A stretch of DNA of 17,135 nt from Gammaproteobacteria bacterium. Its GTDB lineage: Bacteria > Pseudomonadota > Gammaproteobacteria > Methylococcales > UBA2780. Below are positions 1-5,240 of the stretch, piece after piece. Position numbers and translations under genes: made by a program. Each line of letters starts with the position of its first letter. Position 1 is the first letter of the stretch. The stretch spans positions 1 through 17,135 of the forward strand of contig QNFJ01000017.1 of NCBI GenBank assembly GCA_003646305.1. Reading direction: 5' to 3'. Below the pieces are notes generated by a model that made no database searches, was not told where the DNA came from, and saw nothing but the letters and a program-made list of their open reading frames with translations.

Positions 1-1556
1 AGTGCCAAGGCATTTCGGCGCTGTATTGACCCTATAGAGCCAGCCATAACCATAAAAAGCGCACAAAAGAAGGCAATCAGCCTTCCTATGTTGTAGGCCA
101 ATACGTGCAACCCAAATTCCACACGCACTTTTTCTATGCCTTTGCGTCGAAAACGATTTAAATTTTGGTTTCCTCGTAGCACTGAAAATACCGGTTCCAC
201 CCAAGCCTGACGACAACTAAAGCGCTTCTTGGCTTGCTTTTGTTCCATCACCCGACGCAATGCTTCTTTCCATTCATCGTGTGGATAACGCTTGATCTTT
301 CTGCCCGCTTTCGCCTTTGTACACCGATCTCGTTGTGTACAGGCTGTGCAGGCTGTCGTGCCATAGACTCGATATCCAGAGTTATTCGTATTGCCTTGGT
401 AAGTCCACTCTAGTTCCAACCGCTGTCCCGCTGGGCAGTAGTAGCTATCGCGTTGCTCATCATACTCAAATTGTCCCTTGGTATATTGCTTGTTTGAGGC
501 TTTGCCTTCTCCAGGAACTTTACCCTCTGGACATAACAGGTTGATGTCTCGCTCAAGGGCTTCTTTTAAAATATCATGACTACAGTAACCGGCATCTAAT
601 AGCAGTTCTTCAACTGGATCACCGCTCACTGCTTGGCTTTGGTCAAGCATATCAGGCATAACGCGGGTCTCTGATGAGGCATCCACTGCCTGCGCTAGGA
701 TAACGCGCTGATCATTGACGAGGACAGAGGGTTTATAACTGGGTCCACTACCTCGTCCACGTTTGAGTTTTTGTAACATGGCATCTGCCTCTTGTGAGCT
801 AATGCACAGATGCTCTGTGGTTTGTCCTTTGGCACGCCGCTTGTCGATGCGTTCTTGCATCCTGTCGGCAGTGTGGGTGGCTTTTTCCAAGCGTTGTTGC
901 TCTGTTTTGCCTTCGGGTTGTTTTATCGCTTCTTTACGTGCCGCCTCCAGTGCTTGCTGTACGGCTTCTTCTTTGAGCAGTTGGTAGTGGGAACAAGCGG
1001 CTTCAATCACAGTACCATCACCCGCCACACTTTGACCTTGGCTTTTTGTAGTGCCCAGGATACTGGCGGTGACTTCTTTGAAGAGCTGATCGGTGATGGC
1101 ATTTTGATGACGGCAGATAAACTTGCCAATCACGGAGTGATCGGGGGCAATACCGCCGGTGATCCACCAGCAACCCACATCGGTACGTGCAAATTGTTCC
1201 AGTTGGCGCAGTGAGGTGATGCCTTTTTGGATGCCGTATAAAATCAGCCCCATCATGGGGGCTGGAGCATAAGGTGGACGCCCTGTATTGGCATACTCAC
1301 TCTCTAGTGCTTGCCAGTCTTGTGCGAGTAACAGTTTACGAATGATAAAGGGTGCTTTTATCTTGGCCTTTTTCAGATAAGTACTCAGTTTTTCCTGTCC
1401 AATGAAGATCTCTTCTGGATTGGGGCTATCAAATACACGGGTGGGTATTGGCGATGATGGAGTTGGAGCCGTTGTTGCAGGCTCTGGCGCCGGCGCTGAT
1501 TCAAATAAGCCTATCTGGGGGCTGCGATCTATGTTGATCTTGGGGCGCTTGATCAT
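1..1556 (-). CDS. IS1182-family DDE transposase, C-terminus cut by window edge
   Basis: This frame is open from an ATG at 1556 to the left edge, giving 518 visible codons with no stop. It catalyses cut-and-paste or copy-type movement of the surrounding element. After a Pro/Ala/Thr-rich linker (residues about 20-40) comes a DUF772-like N-terminal domain with PPYAPAPMMGLILYGIQKG. The RNase-H-like catalytic core follows. Likely DDE residues are D180 (AGDGT), D321 (LLLDAGYCS) and E454 (WVEPVFSVLRG). A cysteine cluster between the second and third acidic residues (YYCPAGQRL, then CTACTQRDRC) is the zinc-ribbon-like insert usual in this family. The region after E454 (LNRFRRKG, VRVEFGLHVLAYNIGRL) is the normal C-terminal signature, so only a few residues should be missing. 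There is no clear Shine-Dalgarno sequence before the ATG. Family assignment is by recognition of these motifs. Confidence 0.88.
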   Translation of the reverse strand, partial: MIKRPKINIDRSPQIGLFESAPAPEPATTAPTPSSPIPTRVFDSPNPEEIFIGQEKLSTYLKKAKIKAPFIIRKLLLAQDWQALESEYANTGRPPYAPAPMMGLILYGIQKGITSLRQLEQFARTDVGCWWITGGIAPDHSVIGKFICRHQNAITDQLFKEVTASILGTTKSQGQSVAGDGTVIEAACSHYQLLKEEAVQQALEAARKEAIKQPEGKTEQQRLEKATHTADRMQERIDKRRAKGQTTEHLCISSQEADAMLQKLKRGRGSGPSYKPSVLVNDQRVILAQAVDASSETRVMPDMLDQSQAVSGDPVEELLLDAGYCSHDILKEALERDINLLCPEGKVPGEGKASNKQYTKGQFEYDEQRDSYYCPAGQRLELEWTYQGNTNNSGYRVYGTTACTACTQRDRCTKAKAGRKIKRYPHDEWKEALRRVMEQKQAKKRFSCRQAWVEPVFSVLRGNQNLNRFRRKGIEKVRVEFGLHVLAYNIGRLIAFFCALFMVMAGSIGSIQRRNALA

Positions 1557-1589
1557 GGTGTAGATTTTGTGTGAGTGGCTACTGGTGGC

Positions 1590-1595
1590 ATTATA
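1590..1595 (-). promoter_or_regulatory. Candidate -10 box of the transposase promoter
   Basis: On the minus strand the sequence reads TATAAT, a perfect -10 hexamer, 34 bases before the transposase ATG and inside the presumed element end. No good -35 hexamer lies at the usual distance (CCCATC at 17 bases), so the promoter would be weak, as is common for transposases. Confidence 0.4.
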
Positions 1596-1660
1596 ACAAA
1601 GCCGTAGAGAATGATGGGGTTTTGCGACACCCTCTAAATGGGGAAGGGGCTAAAAGCAGT

Positions 1661-1710
1661 AGGGTCGGACTCGATTGATCGGAAAAATTCTCCTCAGTCC
1701 CTTTTTTTAA
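1661..1710 (+). repeat. Intergenic repeat, copy 1
   Basis: This stretch begins AGGGTCGGACTCGATTGATC and ends in CCC followed by a T run. It aligns without gaps to 3102-3149 (35 of 48 bases identical from 1661 to 1708; 12 of 13 differences are transitions). Its core GACTCGATTGATC (1668-1680) recurs with one change at 3827-3839. It is followed by a small hairpin (AATCAAG 1712-1718 with CTTGATT 1731-1737). It lies between the insertion sequence and the first toxin-antitoxin module. A decayed REP- or MITE-like element is the likeliest explanation, but no family is recognised. Confidence 0.6.
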
Positions 1711-1774
1711 CAATCAAGGGGTCAAGCCAGCTTGATTTGGCAATAATTTCTTTTTTTGGGGTGGGGCTAATAAA

Positions 1775-1809
1775 TTGACGATAATGATGATGAAGGTGTA
1801 ATATACACC
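1775..1809 (+). promoter_or_regulatory. Promoter and operator palindrome of the BrnT-like module
   Basis: A -35 box TTGACG (1775-1780) is followed after 18 bases by a -10-like TAATAT (1799-1804). The -10 lies inside a perfect inverted repeat GGTGTA-ATA-TACACC (1795-1809). A ribbon-helix-helix antitoxin bound here would block the promoter, the usual autoregulation of such modules. The expected transcription start falls at or next to the toxin ATG at 1812. Confidence 0.55.
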
Positions 1810-1811
1810 GT

Positions 1812-2108
1812 ATGGCATTTAAGGGTAAAAATATTTATTTTTCACAAGAGAAAAATATACAGATTAAAAAGCAACGAGGGATTGGCTTTGAAGATGTATT
1901 GCTTGCAATTGAAATGGGGGGAGTATTGGATGACTTGTCTCATCCGAATAAAGATAAATACCCAAACCAATCAATACTAGTCATTCTGATTACAGTGAAA
2001 AACTATGTCTATATTGTGCCTTATGTAGAAGATGATGAGAGCCTGTTTTTTAAAACAATTATCCCGTCACGTAAAATGAATCAGCGCTATAACAAAGGTG
2101 AAAATTGA
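1812..2108 (+). CDS. BrnT-like (RelE-fold) toxin of a type II toxin-antitoxin pair
   Basis: This 98-residue protein has the organisation of small BrnT/DUF4258-like toxins. An N-terminal segment with basic residues (KNIQIKKQRGIGFEDV, residues 14-29) is followed by a beta-rich core (ILVILI, YVYIVPYV). The C-terminal signature VEDDESLFFKTIIPSRKMNQRY (residues 72-93) is shared by a widespread family of small toxins paired with CopG-type antitoxins. Such toxins are thought to cleave RNA. The stop codon overlaps the ATG of the next gene by one base (TGATG), so the two are translationally coupled, toxin first as in BrnTA. No Shine-Dalgarno sequence sits at a useful distance, and the promoter layout suggests a leaderless mRNA. 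Codon use is visibly A/T-rich compared with the backbone genes, which suggests transfer. The specific target is not predictable. Confidence 0.75.
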   Translation: MAFKGKNIYFSQEKNIQIKKQRGIGFEDVLLAIEMGGVLDDLSHPNKDKYPNQSILVILITVKNYVYIVPYVEDDESLFFKTIIPSRKMNQRYNKGEN

Positions 2109-2377
2109 TGACAACTGATAATTTAGATAAGTTTGAGCAGGATATTTTAAATAGCGTGGATAACGGTGAATGGAAAAGTAAAGGGAATATTCAGCAAAGA
2201 CGCATTGAATTGCAAAATTTTTTGAAAAACGAGAAGAAAAAAGCAATTTCAATTAGACTTCCTGAAAATGATCTTTATGAGCTGAAAAGGAAAGGGTTAG
2301 AGAATGGCATTCCTTACCAGAACATTATTCAGATGCTGGTACACCAATACACCGCGAACAAAATACACTTTGATTAA
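2108..2377 (+). CDS. Ribbon-helix-helix (CopG/BrnA-like) antitoxin
   Basis: This 89-residue protein is the antitoxin partner of the preceding toxin. Its N-terminal half (FEQDILNSVDNGEWKSKGN, residues 9-27) matches the flexible toxin-binding part of this antitoxin family. The C-terminal half carries a ribbon-helix-helix DNA-binding fold: strand AISIRLPE (46-53), helix DLYELKRKGLENG (55-67), then IPYQNIIQMLVHQYT (68-82). I chose the ATG at 2108 because AAAGGTG at 2094-2100 is a well-placed ribosome binding site. A TTG at 2105 would add one residue. The protein should neutralise the toxin by binding and repress the module through the palindrome overlapping the promoter at 1795-1809. It converges with the PIN toxin gene on the other strand, 39 bases away. 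Confidence 0.78.
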   Translation: MTTDNLDKFEQDILNSVDNGEWKSKGNIQQRRIELQNFLKNEKKKAISIRLPENDLYELKRKGLENGIPYQNIIQMLVHQYTANKIHFD

Positions 2378-2416
2378 TCAAAAAATCGAGAGGTCGATCA
2401 GCTTTAAAGAATAGGA

Positions 2417-2818
2417 CTATCGCTTTGCATTGAGTGTCGCTAATCTATGATCCCAGTCTAAAATTTTTTGATCCGCTGTGCATAAGCTCGCTGCCGATTT
2501 TATTGCAGTTGCTACAATCATGCGATCAGCTGGGTCACCATGAAAGTCTGCTAACTGGGTAGATTCAATCGCAACATCCCCTGCCACAGCGATTTCTTGT
2601 AGCCCATGCTTCATCAAGTTTGATCGCCATTCTGAAATGCTACACTCCATTGTTACGCGACCTTTTTCGCTCAACATGGCAACTTCCCAAAAACTAATTG
2701 CAGAAACAAACAATTCATTTTCTTTAAGGGCTTTATCAATAAGACTTAGACTTTCCGTGCCTAGCTTGCTATTGCCCTCTGATAGCCATACCAACGCATG
2801 GGTATCAAGTAAGATCAT
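2417..2818 (-). CDS. vapC: VapC-like PIN-domain toxin ribonuclease
   Basis: From the ATG at 2818 the protein has 133 residues, normal for VapC. PIN domains are metal-dependent ribonucleases that usually cut tRNA or rRNA. The acidic metal-binding residues are all visible: D5 (MILLDTHALVWL), E45 (SFWEVA), D98 (HGDPADRMIVATA) and D116 (LCTADQKIL). The DTHALVWL start and the HGDPxDR motif place it in the Sll0205-like VapC subgroup, which is normally paired with Phd/YefM antitoxins, as here. A start five codons upstream (2833) is possible. The 2818 start is preferred because its ATG overlaps the antitoxin stop as ATGA (2815-2818), the classical coupling arrangement, and gives the usual family N-terminus. 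The gene seems intact. Confidence 0.88.
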   Translation of the reverse strand: MILLDTHALVWLSEGNSKLGTESLSLIDKALKENELFVSAISFWEVAMLSEKGRVTMECSISEWRSNLMKHGLQEIAVAGDVAIESTQLADFHGDPADRMIVATAIKSAASLCTADQKILDWDHRLATLNAKR

Positions 2819-3042
2819 AATTCGGCTTCCCACTGGCTATCATCAGCTTCAATTAGGTCATCAGAACTATGAATGCGAGCTTTATCTAAACCAAATAGTG
2901 ACGGCACCTGTTTTTTATATGGCAATAGTCTTGAGACCGGTTTGCCATTTTTAGTAATGATAATTTCTTCATTTGTTTCATTAACGAGATCCATCAAATG
3001 TAAGCACTTTGCTTTGAACTCCGATGCTTTAATTATCTGCAT
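2815..3042 (-). CDS. Phd/YefM-family antitoxin of the VapC module
   Basis: This 75-residue protein starts MQIIKASEFKAKC, the typical Phd/YefM N-terminus that dimerises and binds operator DNA. IIITKNGKPVSRLLPY (residues 27-42) is the family's conserved strand-turn segment. The C-terminal third (DDLIEADDSQWEAEL) is acidic and probably unfolds until it wraps the PIN toxin. AAGGA at 3049-3053 (minus strand) lies six bases before the ATG as a good ribosome binding site. The gene precedes and overlaps the toxin gene, so antitoxin is made first. A promoter and an inverted repeat suitable for autoregulation lie directly upstream. Confidence 0.87.
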   Translation of the reverse strand: MQIIKASEFKAKCLHLMDLVNETNEEIIITKNGKPVSRLLPYKKQVPSLFGLDKARIHSSDDLIEADDSQWEAEL

Positions 3043-3072
3043 AATATTTCCTTAAATATGACCATGGTTACG

Positions 3073-3100
3073 ATTATAGTCATGCTATATCAGAAATCAA
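3073..3100 (-). promoter_or_regulatory. Promoter and operator of the Phd/VapC module
   Basis: On the minus strand TTGATT (3100-3095) and a perfect TATAAT (3078-3073) are separated by 16 bases, a good sigma-70 pattern 30 bases before the antitoxin ATG. An inverted repeat TATAG-N5-CTATA (3075-3089) overlaps the -10 box. A second palindrome ACCATGGT (3061-3068) lies just downstream. Phd-type antitoxins bind such short palindromes, so these are candidate operators; the binding itself is inferred. Confidence 0.6.
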
Positions 3101-3101
3101 C

Positions 3102-3173
3102 AGGGTTAGGCTCGGCCGATCGTAAAAATCCCCTTCAGCCCCCTTTTTCTAAGCGGGAAGCTCGATTAGCTTC
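3102..3173 (+). repeat. Intergenic repeat, copy 2, with adjoining hairpin
   Basis: Positions 3102-3149 match copy 1 at 1661-1708 (35 of 48 identical, ungapped). The copy ends in a C run and a T run in the same way. It is followed by a short hairpin GAAGCT-CGATT-AGCTTC (3157-3173), placed as the hairpin after copy 1 is, though with a different stem sequence. It fills most of the gap between the Phd/VapC promoter and the end of the next module. It could be a degenerate mobile repeat. The hairpin has no following T run on the minus strand, so it is not a convincing terminator for the toxin gene upstream. Confidence 0.55.
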
Positions 3174-3212
3174 GATTTCTCAGGTGAATCCTCTATTGAT
3201 GCCATGCATTTT

Positions 3213-3491
3213 CTAGCGGTATACATCCTGATGCGTGCCGACATTGACCAATGTGATTGCATTGTCAGAAATCATCAATTCAATGGTAAGACGGTAACTG
3301 ACGTTAATAGAGATAGAATGGAGTCCCGACAACTTACCCTGCAATGAATGCAAGCGCAGTGATGGGTGGTGAGGGTTTTTCTCAAGTAGCATCAATGTTT
3401 TTCGATACTGCTCTTTTAACTCAGGGTGCTGTTTAGCAAATCGCTTGGCTCGCTTTAAATAACTTTCGGCATAAAGGAGGTTAAAACTCAT
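3213..3491 (-). CDS. RelE/ParE-superfamily toxin (YafQ-like)
   Basis: This is a 92-residue protein with the RelE/ParE layout. An N-terminal helical hairpin rich in basic residues (SYLKRAKRFAKQHPELKEQYRKTL, residues 10-33) is followed by LRLHSLQGKLSGLHSISI and a curved sheet ending SYRLTIELMISDNAITLVNVGTHQDVYR. The final GTHxxxY (H87) is where YafQ/RelE enzymes carry a functional histidine, and the length equals that of E. coli YafQ. However, the other YafQ catalytic positions are not clearly conserved, so ribosome-dependent mRNA cleavage versus gyrase inhibition (ParE) cannot be decided. The ATG overlaps the antitoxin stop as ATGA (3488-3491), indicating coupled translation. Confidence 0.83.
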   Translation of the reverse strand: MSFNLLYAESYLKRAKRFAKQHPELKEQYRKTLMLLEKNPHHPSLRLHSLQGKLSGLHSISINVSYRLTIELMISDNAITLVNVGTHQDVYR

Positions 3492-3736
3492 GAACTAAAA
3501 ATCTCATCAACATGCTCATCAATACTTTTTTTGCTGACCCTACCTGAAGATACATCTTGCTTTACTTCAAGCAATGCAGCTTCTAGCTCTATTTCACGCA
3601 GGGAGTGATATTGCTCAATCTTCATAACTACATAGCGTTCTTTGCCTCGGACGGTAATGACTGCTTCTGGCTGCTCTTTTAATGCTTTTTCAAGGCAGGA
3701 AATACCCTTTGTTTTAATATCGTTTGCTGTAATCAT
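3488..3736 (-). CDS. Phd/YefM-type antitoxin of the RelE/ParE module
   Basis: This 82-residue protein lies directly upstream of and overlaps the toxin gene. Residues 1-55 show the Phd/YefM fold pattern: an N-terminal MITANDIKTKGISCLEKAL helix, a strand-turn PEAVITVRGKERYVVMKIEQY, and a helix ending LREIELEAAL. The C-terminal part (VSSGRVSKKSIDEHVDEIF) is a charged helix of the sort that masks RelE-like toxins. The family call rests on these patterns and position, since antitoxins diverge quickly. There is no strong Shine-Dalgarno sequence, only a GAGCGAG stretch upstream of the ATG. It probably represses its own promoter through the palindrome at 3774-3788. Confidence 0.8.
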   Translation of the reverse strand: MITANDIKTKGISCLEKALKEQPEAVITVRGKERYVVMKIEQYHSLREIELEAALLEVKQDVSSGRVSKKSIDEHVDEIFSS

Positions 3737-3765
3737 GATAATGCTCGCTCTGAATAGTGCGATTT

Positions 3766-3795
3766 ACTATACGCTTAATCGTATTAAGTGTTCAA
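3766..3795 (-). promoter_or_regulatory. Promoter with operator palindrome of the RelE/ParE module
   Basis: On the minus strand TTGAAC (3795-3790) and TATAGT (3771-3766) are 18 bases apart. The spacer is almost entirely a perfect inverted repeat CTTAAT-CGT-ATTAAG (3774-3788). A protein bound there would cover the space between the two promoter boxes. The design (6-base arms, 3-base centre) is the same as that of the palindrome before the BrnT-like gene, although the sequence differs. Confidence 0.58.
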
Positions 3796-3800
3796 GGGAA

Positions 3801-3840
3801 GATCAATAGCAATATCAATGAGATCAGACTCAATTGATCC
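3801..3840 (+). repeat. Intergenic repeat, short copy 3, within an inverted repeat
   Basis: GACTCAATTGATC at 3827-3839 matches the core of copy 1 in 12 of 13 bases, and flanking similarity fades quickly. It also forms the right arm of an inverted repeat, GATCAAT (3801-3807) with ATTGATC (3833-3839). It lies between the RelE/ParE-module promoter and the end of pilR. It could be a remnant of the same element, or chance resemblance given its short length. Confidence 0.4.
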
Positions 3841-3867
3841 GAGTGAAGACCCACCTTCGAGAGAGGG

Positions 3868-5238
3868 TTACTCTATCCCAAACTTCTTTAACCGATAGCG
3901 TAGCGCCCGAAAAGTGATGCCAAGCTGTTTTGCTGCGGCGGTTTTGTTCCAGCGAGTTTTCTCGAGTGCCTCGACGATGGCTTTCTTCTCAACTTCTTCC
4001 ATATAGTTTTCAAACCCAGCGGGAGTCGGTGCCTCTTGTTGTGCGGTTTCCGCTTCAATGGGTTTTTCTAGGGGCGCTGAGGGGGTGGCTAGTGGTGCAG
4101 AGATGTTTAGGTCTTCTGGCTCAATAAGGTTATTTTCACAGAGGGTAATGGCCCGTTCTAGGAGGTTTTCGAGTTCACGGATATTTCCGGGAAAGTGATG
4201 GTTATGGAGTGTTTGTTGGGCAGCGTCAGAGAGTTCAGGCAACGTGAGCTGCATTTGTTGTGCGAGCTTTCTGAGAATATGGTCGACCAGTTGGGCCAGG
4301 TCGCCATGCCGTTCTCTGAGTGGGGGGACTTTTAGCTCAATCACATTAACTCGGTAATAGAGATCTTGGCGGAAAGTCCCTTCGGTGACCATTTTGTTGA
4401 GGTTTTTATGCGTGGCGCTGAGTATGCGTGTATCAACGGGGATTTCATGCTGTCCTCCGACGGGTCGAACGGTCTTCTCCTGAATCGCTCTGAGGAGTTT
4501 AACCTGTAGGGGGAGCGGTAGTTCGCCGATTTCGTCAAGGAAAAGTGTTCCCCCTTCTGCGGCCTGGAAAAAGCCATCTTTGTCGGCGACTGCACCGGAG
4601 AAGCTGCCTTTCTTGTGGCCAAAAAATTCACTCTCCATTAGTTCACCCGGGATGGCGCCACAGTTGACCGCGATAAAAGGCTTGTCTGAGCGCGGTCCCT
4701 TCTGGTGGAGGAGGCGGGCGACCAGCTCTTTGCCAGTACCCGATTCACCACTTATATAGATAGGGGCCTGACTACGAGACAGTTTGACAATTTTAGAGCG
4801 AATTTCACGCATAGGGGGAGATTCCCCGAGTAACTGGTCGCGAGATCGGCGCTCTTTTCCGGGCAGGGGGATTGATAGTTTGAGTGCGGACTCAACAAGG
4901 TTTCTGAGGAGTTTTAGATCAACAGGCTTAGAGACAAAATCAAAGGCCCCTTTTTTGAGTGCTTCGACAGCAATTTCCATACTGCCATGTGCGGTAATCA
5001 CTGCGACAGGTAGCTCTGGGTGGGTTTTCTGGATTTTTTCAACAAGATCAAGACCATCTCCATCGGGCAGGCGCATATCGGTCAGGCAAAGATCGAAGCG
5101 AAACTGGCTTAATAGTGTTGTTGCCTCTTTTAGATTTAAGGCTTTTTGGCAGTCGATTTCCATTCTTGAGAGTGTCATTTCAAGAAGTTCAAGAATATCG
5201 GGTTCATCATCAACAATCAGGGCAAGAGGGTTCTTCAT
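3868..5238 (-). CDS. pilR: PilR, sigma-54-dependent response regulator for type IV pili
   Basis: This 456-residue NtrC-family activator has three parts. The receiver domain (about 4-120) has acidic pocket D10/D11, phospho-acceptor D54 (LCLTDMRLPDG) and K104. The AAA+ sigma-54 domain (about 135-375) has Walker A GESGTGKE at 164-171, Walker B GGTLFLDE with D235/E236, and the arginine-finger region FRQDLYYRVNV. The Fis-type helix-turn-helix is at the C-terminus (NKTAAAKQLGITFRALRYRLKKFGIE). It should activate sigma-54 promoters such as pilA once phosphorylated by PilS. The sigma-54 contact loop reads GSFSGA instead of GAFTGA. The ATG follows the pilS stop by two bases (TGAAAATG), so translation is coupled. 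A generic NtrC-type regulator is the alternative, but the six-helix PilS partner and the PP0621-type gene support PilR. Confidence 0.9.
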   Translation of the reverse strand: MKNPLALIVDDEPDILELLEMTLSRMEIDCQKALNLKEATTLLSQFRFDLCLTDMRLPDGDGLDLVEKIQKTHPELPVAVITAHGSMEIAVEALKKGAFDFVSKPVDLKLLRNLVESALKLSIPLPGKERRSRDQLLGESPPMREIRSKIVKLSRSQAPIYISGESGTGKELVARLLHQKGPRSDKPFIAVNCGAIPGELMESEFFGHKKGSFSGAVADKDGFFQAAEGGTLFLDEIGELPLPLQVKLLRAIQEKTVRPVGGQHEIPVDTRILSATHKNLNKMVTEGTFRQDLYYRVNVIELKVPPLRERHGDLAQLVDHILRKLAQQMQLTLPELSDAAQQTLHNHHFPGNIRELENLLERAITLCENNLIEPEDLNISAPLATPSAPLEKPIEAETAQQEAPTPAGFENYMEEVEKKAIVEALEKTRWNKTAAAKQLGITFRALRYRLKKFGIE

Positions 5239-5240
5239 TT

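Larger units (their letters stand above)
1..1634 (-). mobile_element. IS1182-like insertion sequence, left part outside window
   Basis: The block contains a DDE transposase reading leftwards and ends on the right in a plausible terminal sequence. The motif TTTGCGACACCCTC at about 1621-1634 reads GAGGGTGTCGCAAA outward on the other strand, which resembles the ends of many IS4/IS5/IS1182-type elements. Only one end is visible, so neither the matching terminal inverted repeat nor a target-site duplication can be checked, and the boundary is an inference. The transposase has no frameshift or stop in the visible part, so the element could be active. Confidence 0.7.

Noticed and set aside
763..1214. 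Open frames on the plus strand across the transposase (74 and 134 codons)
   Set aside because: They lie antisense to a well-supported transposase with all DDE motifs, have Cys/Ser/Leu-rich translations without recognisable domains, and no ribosome binding site.
2637..3055. Plus-strand open frames opposite the Phd/VapC module
   Set aside because: They are antisense shadows of two genes with clear family motifs and proper starts.
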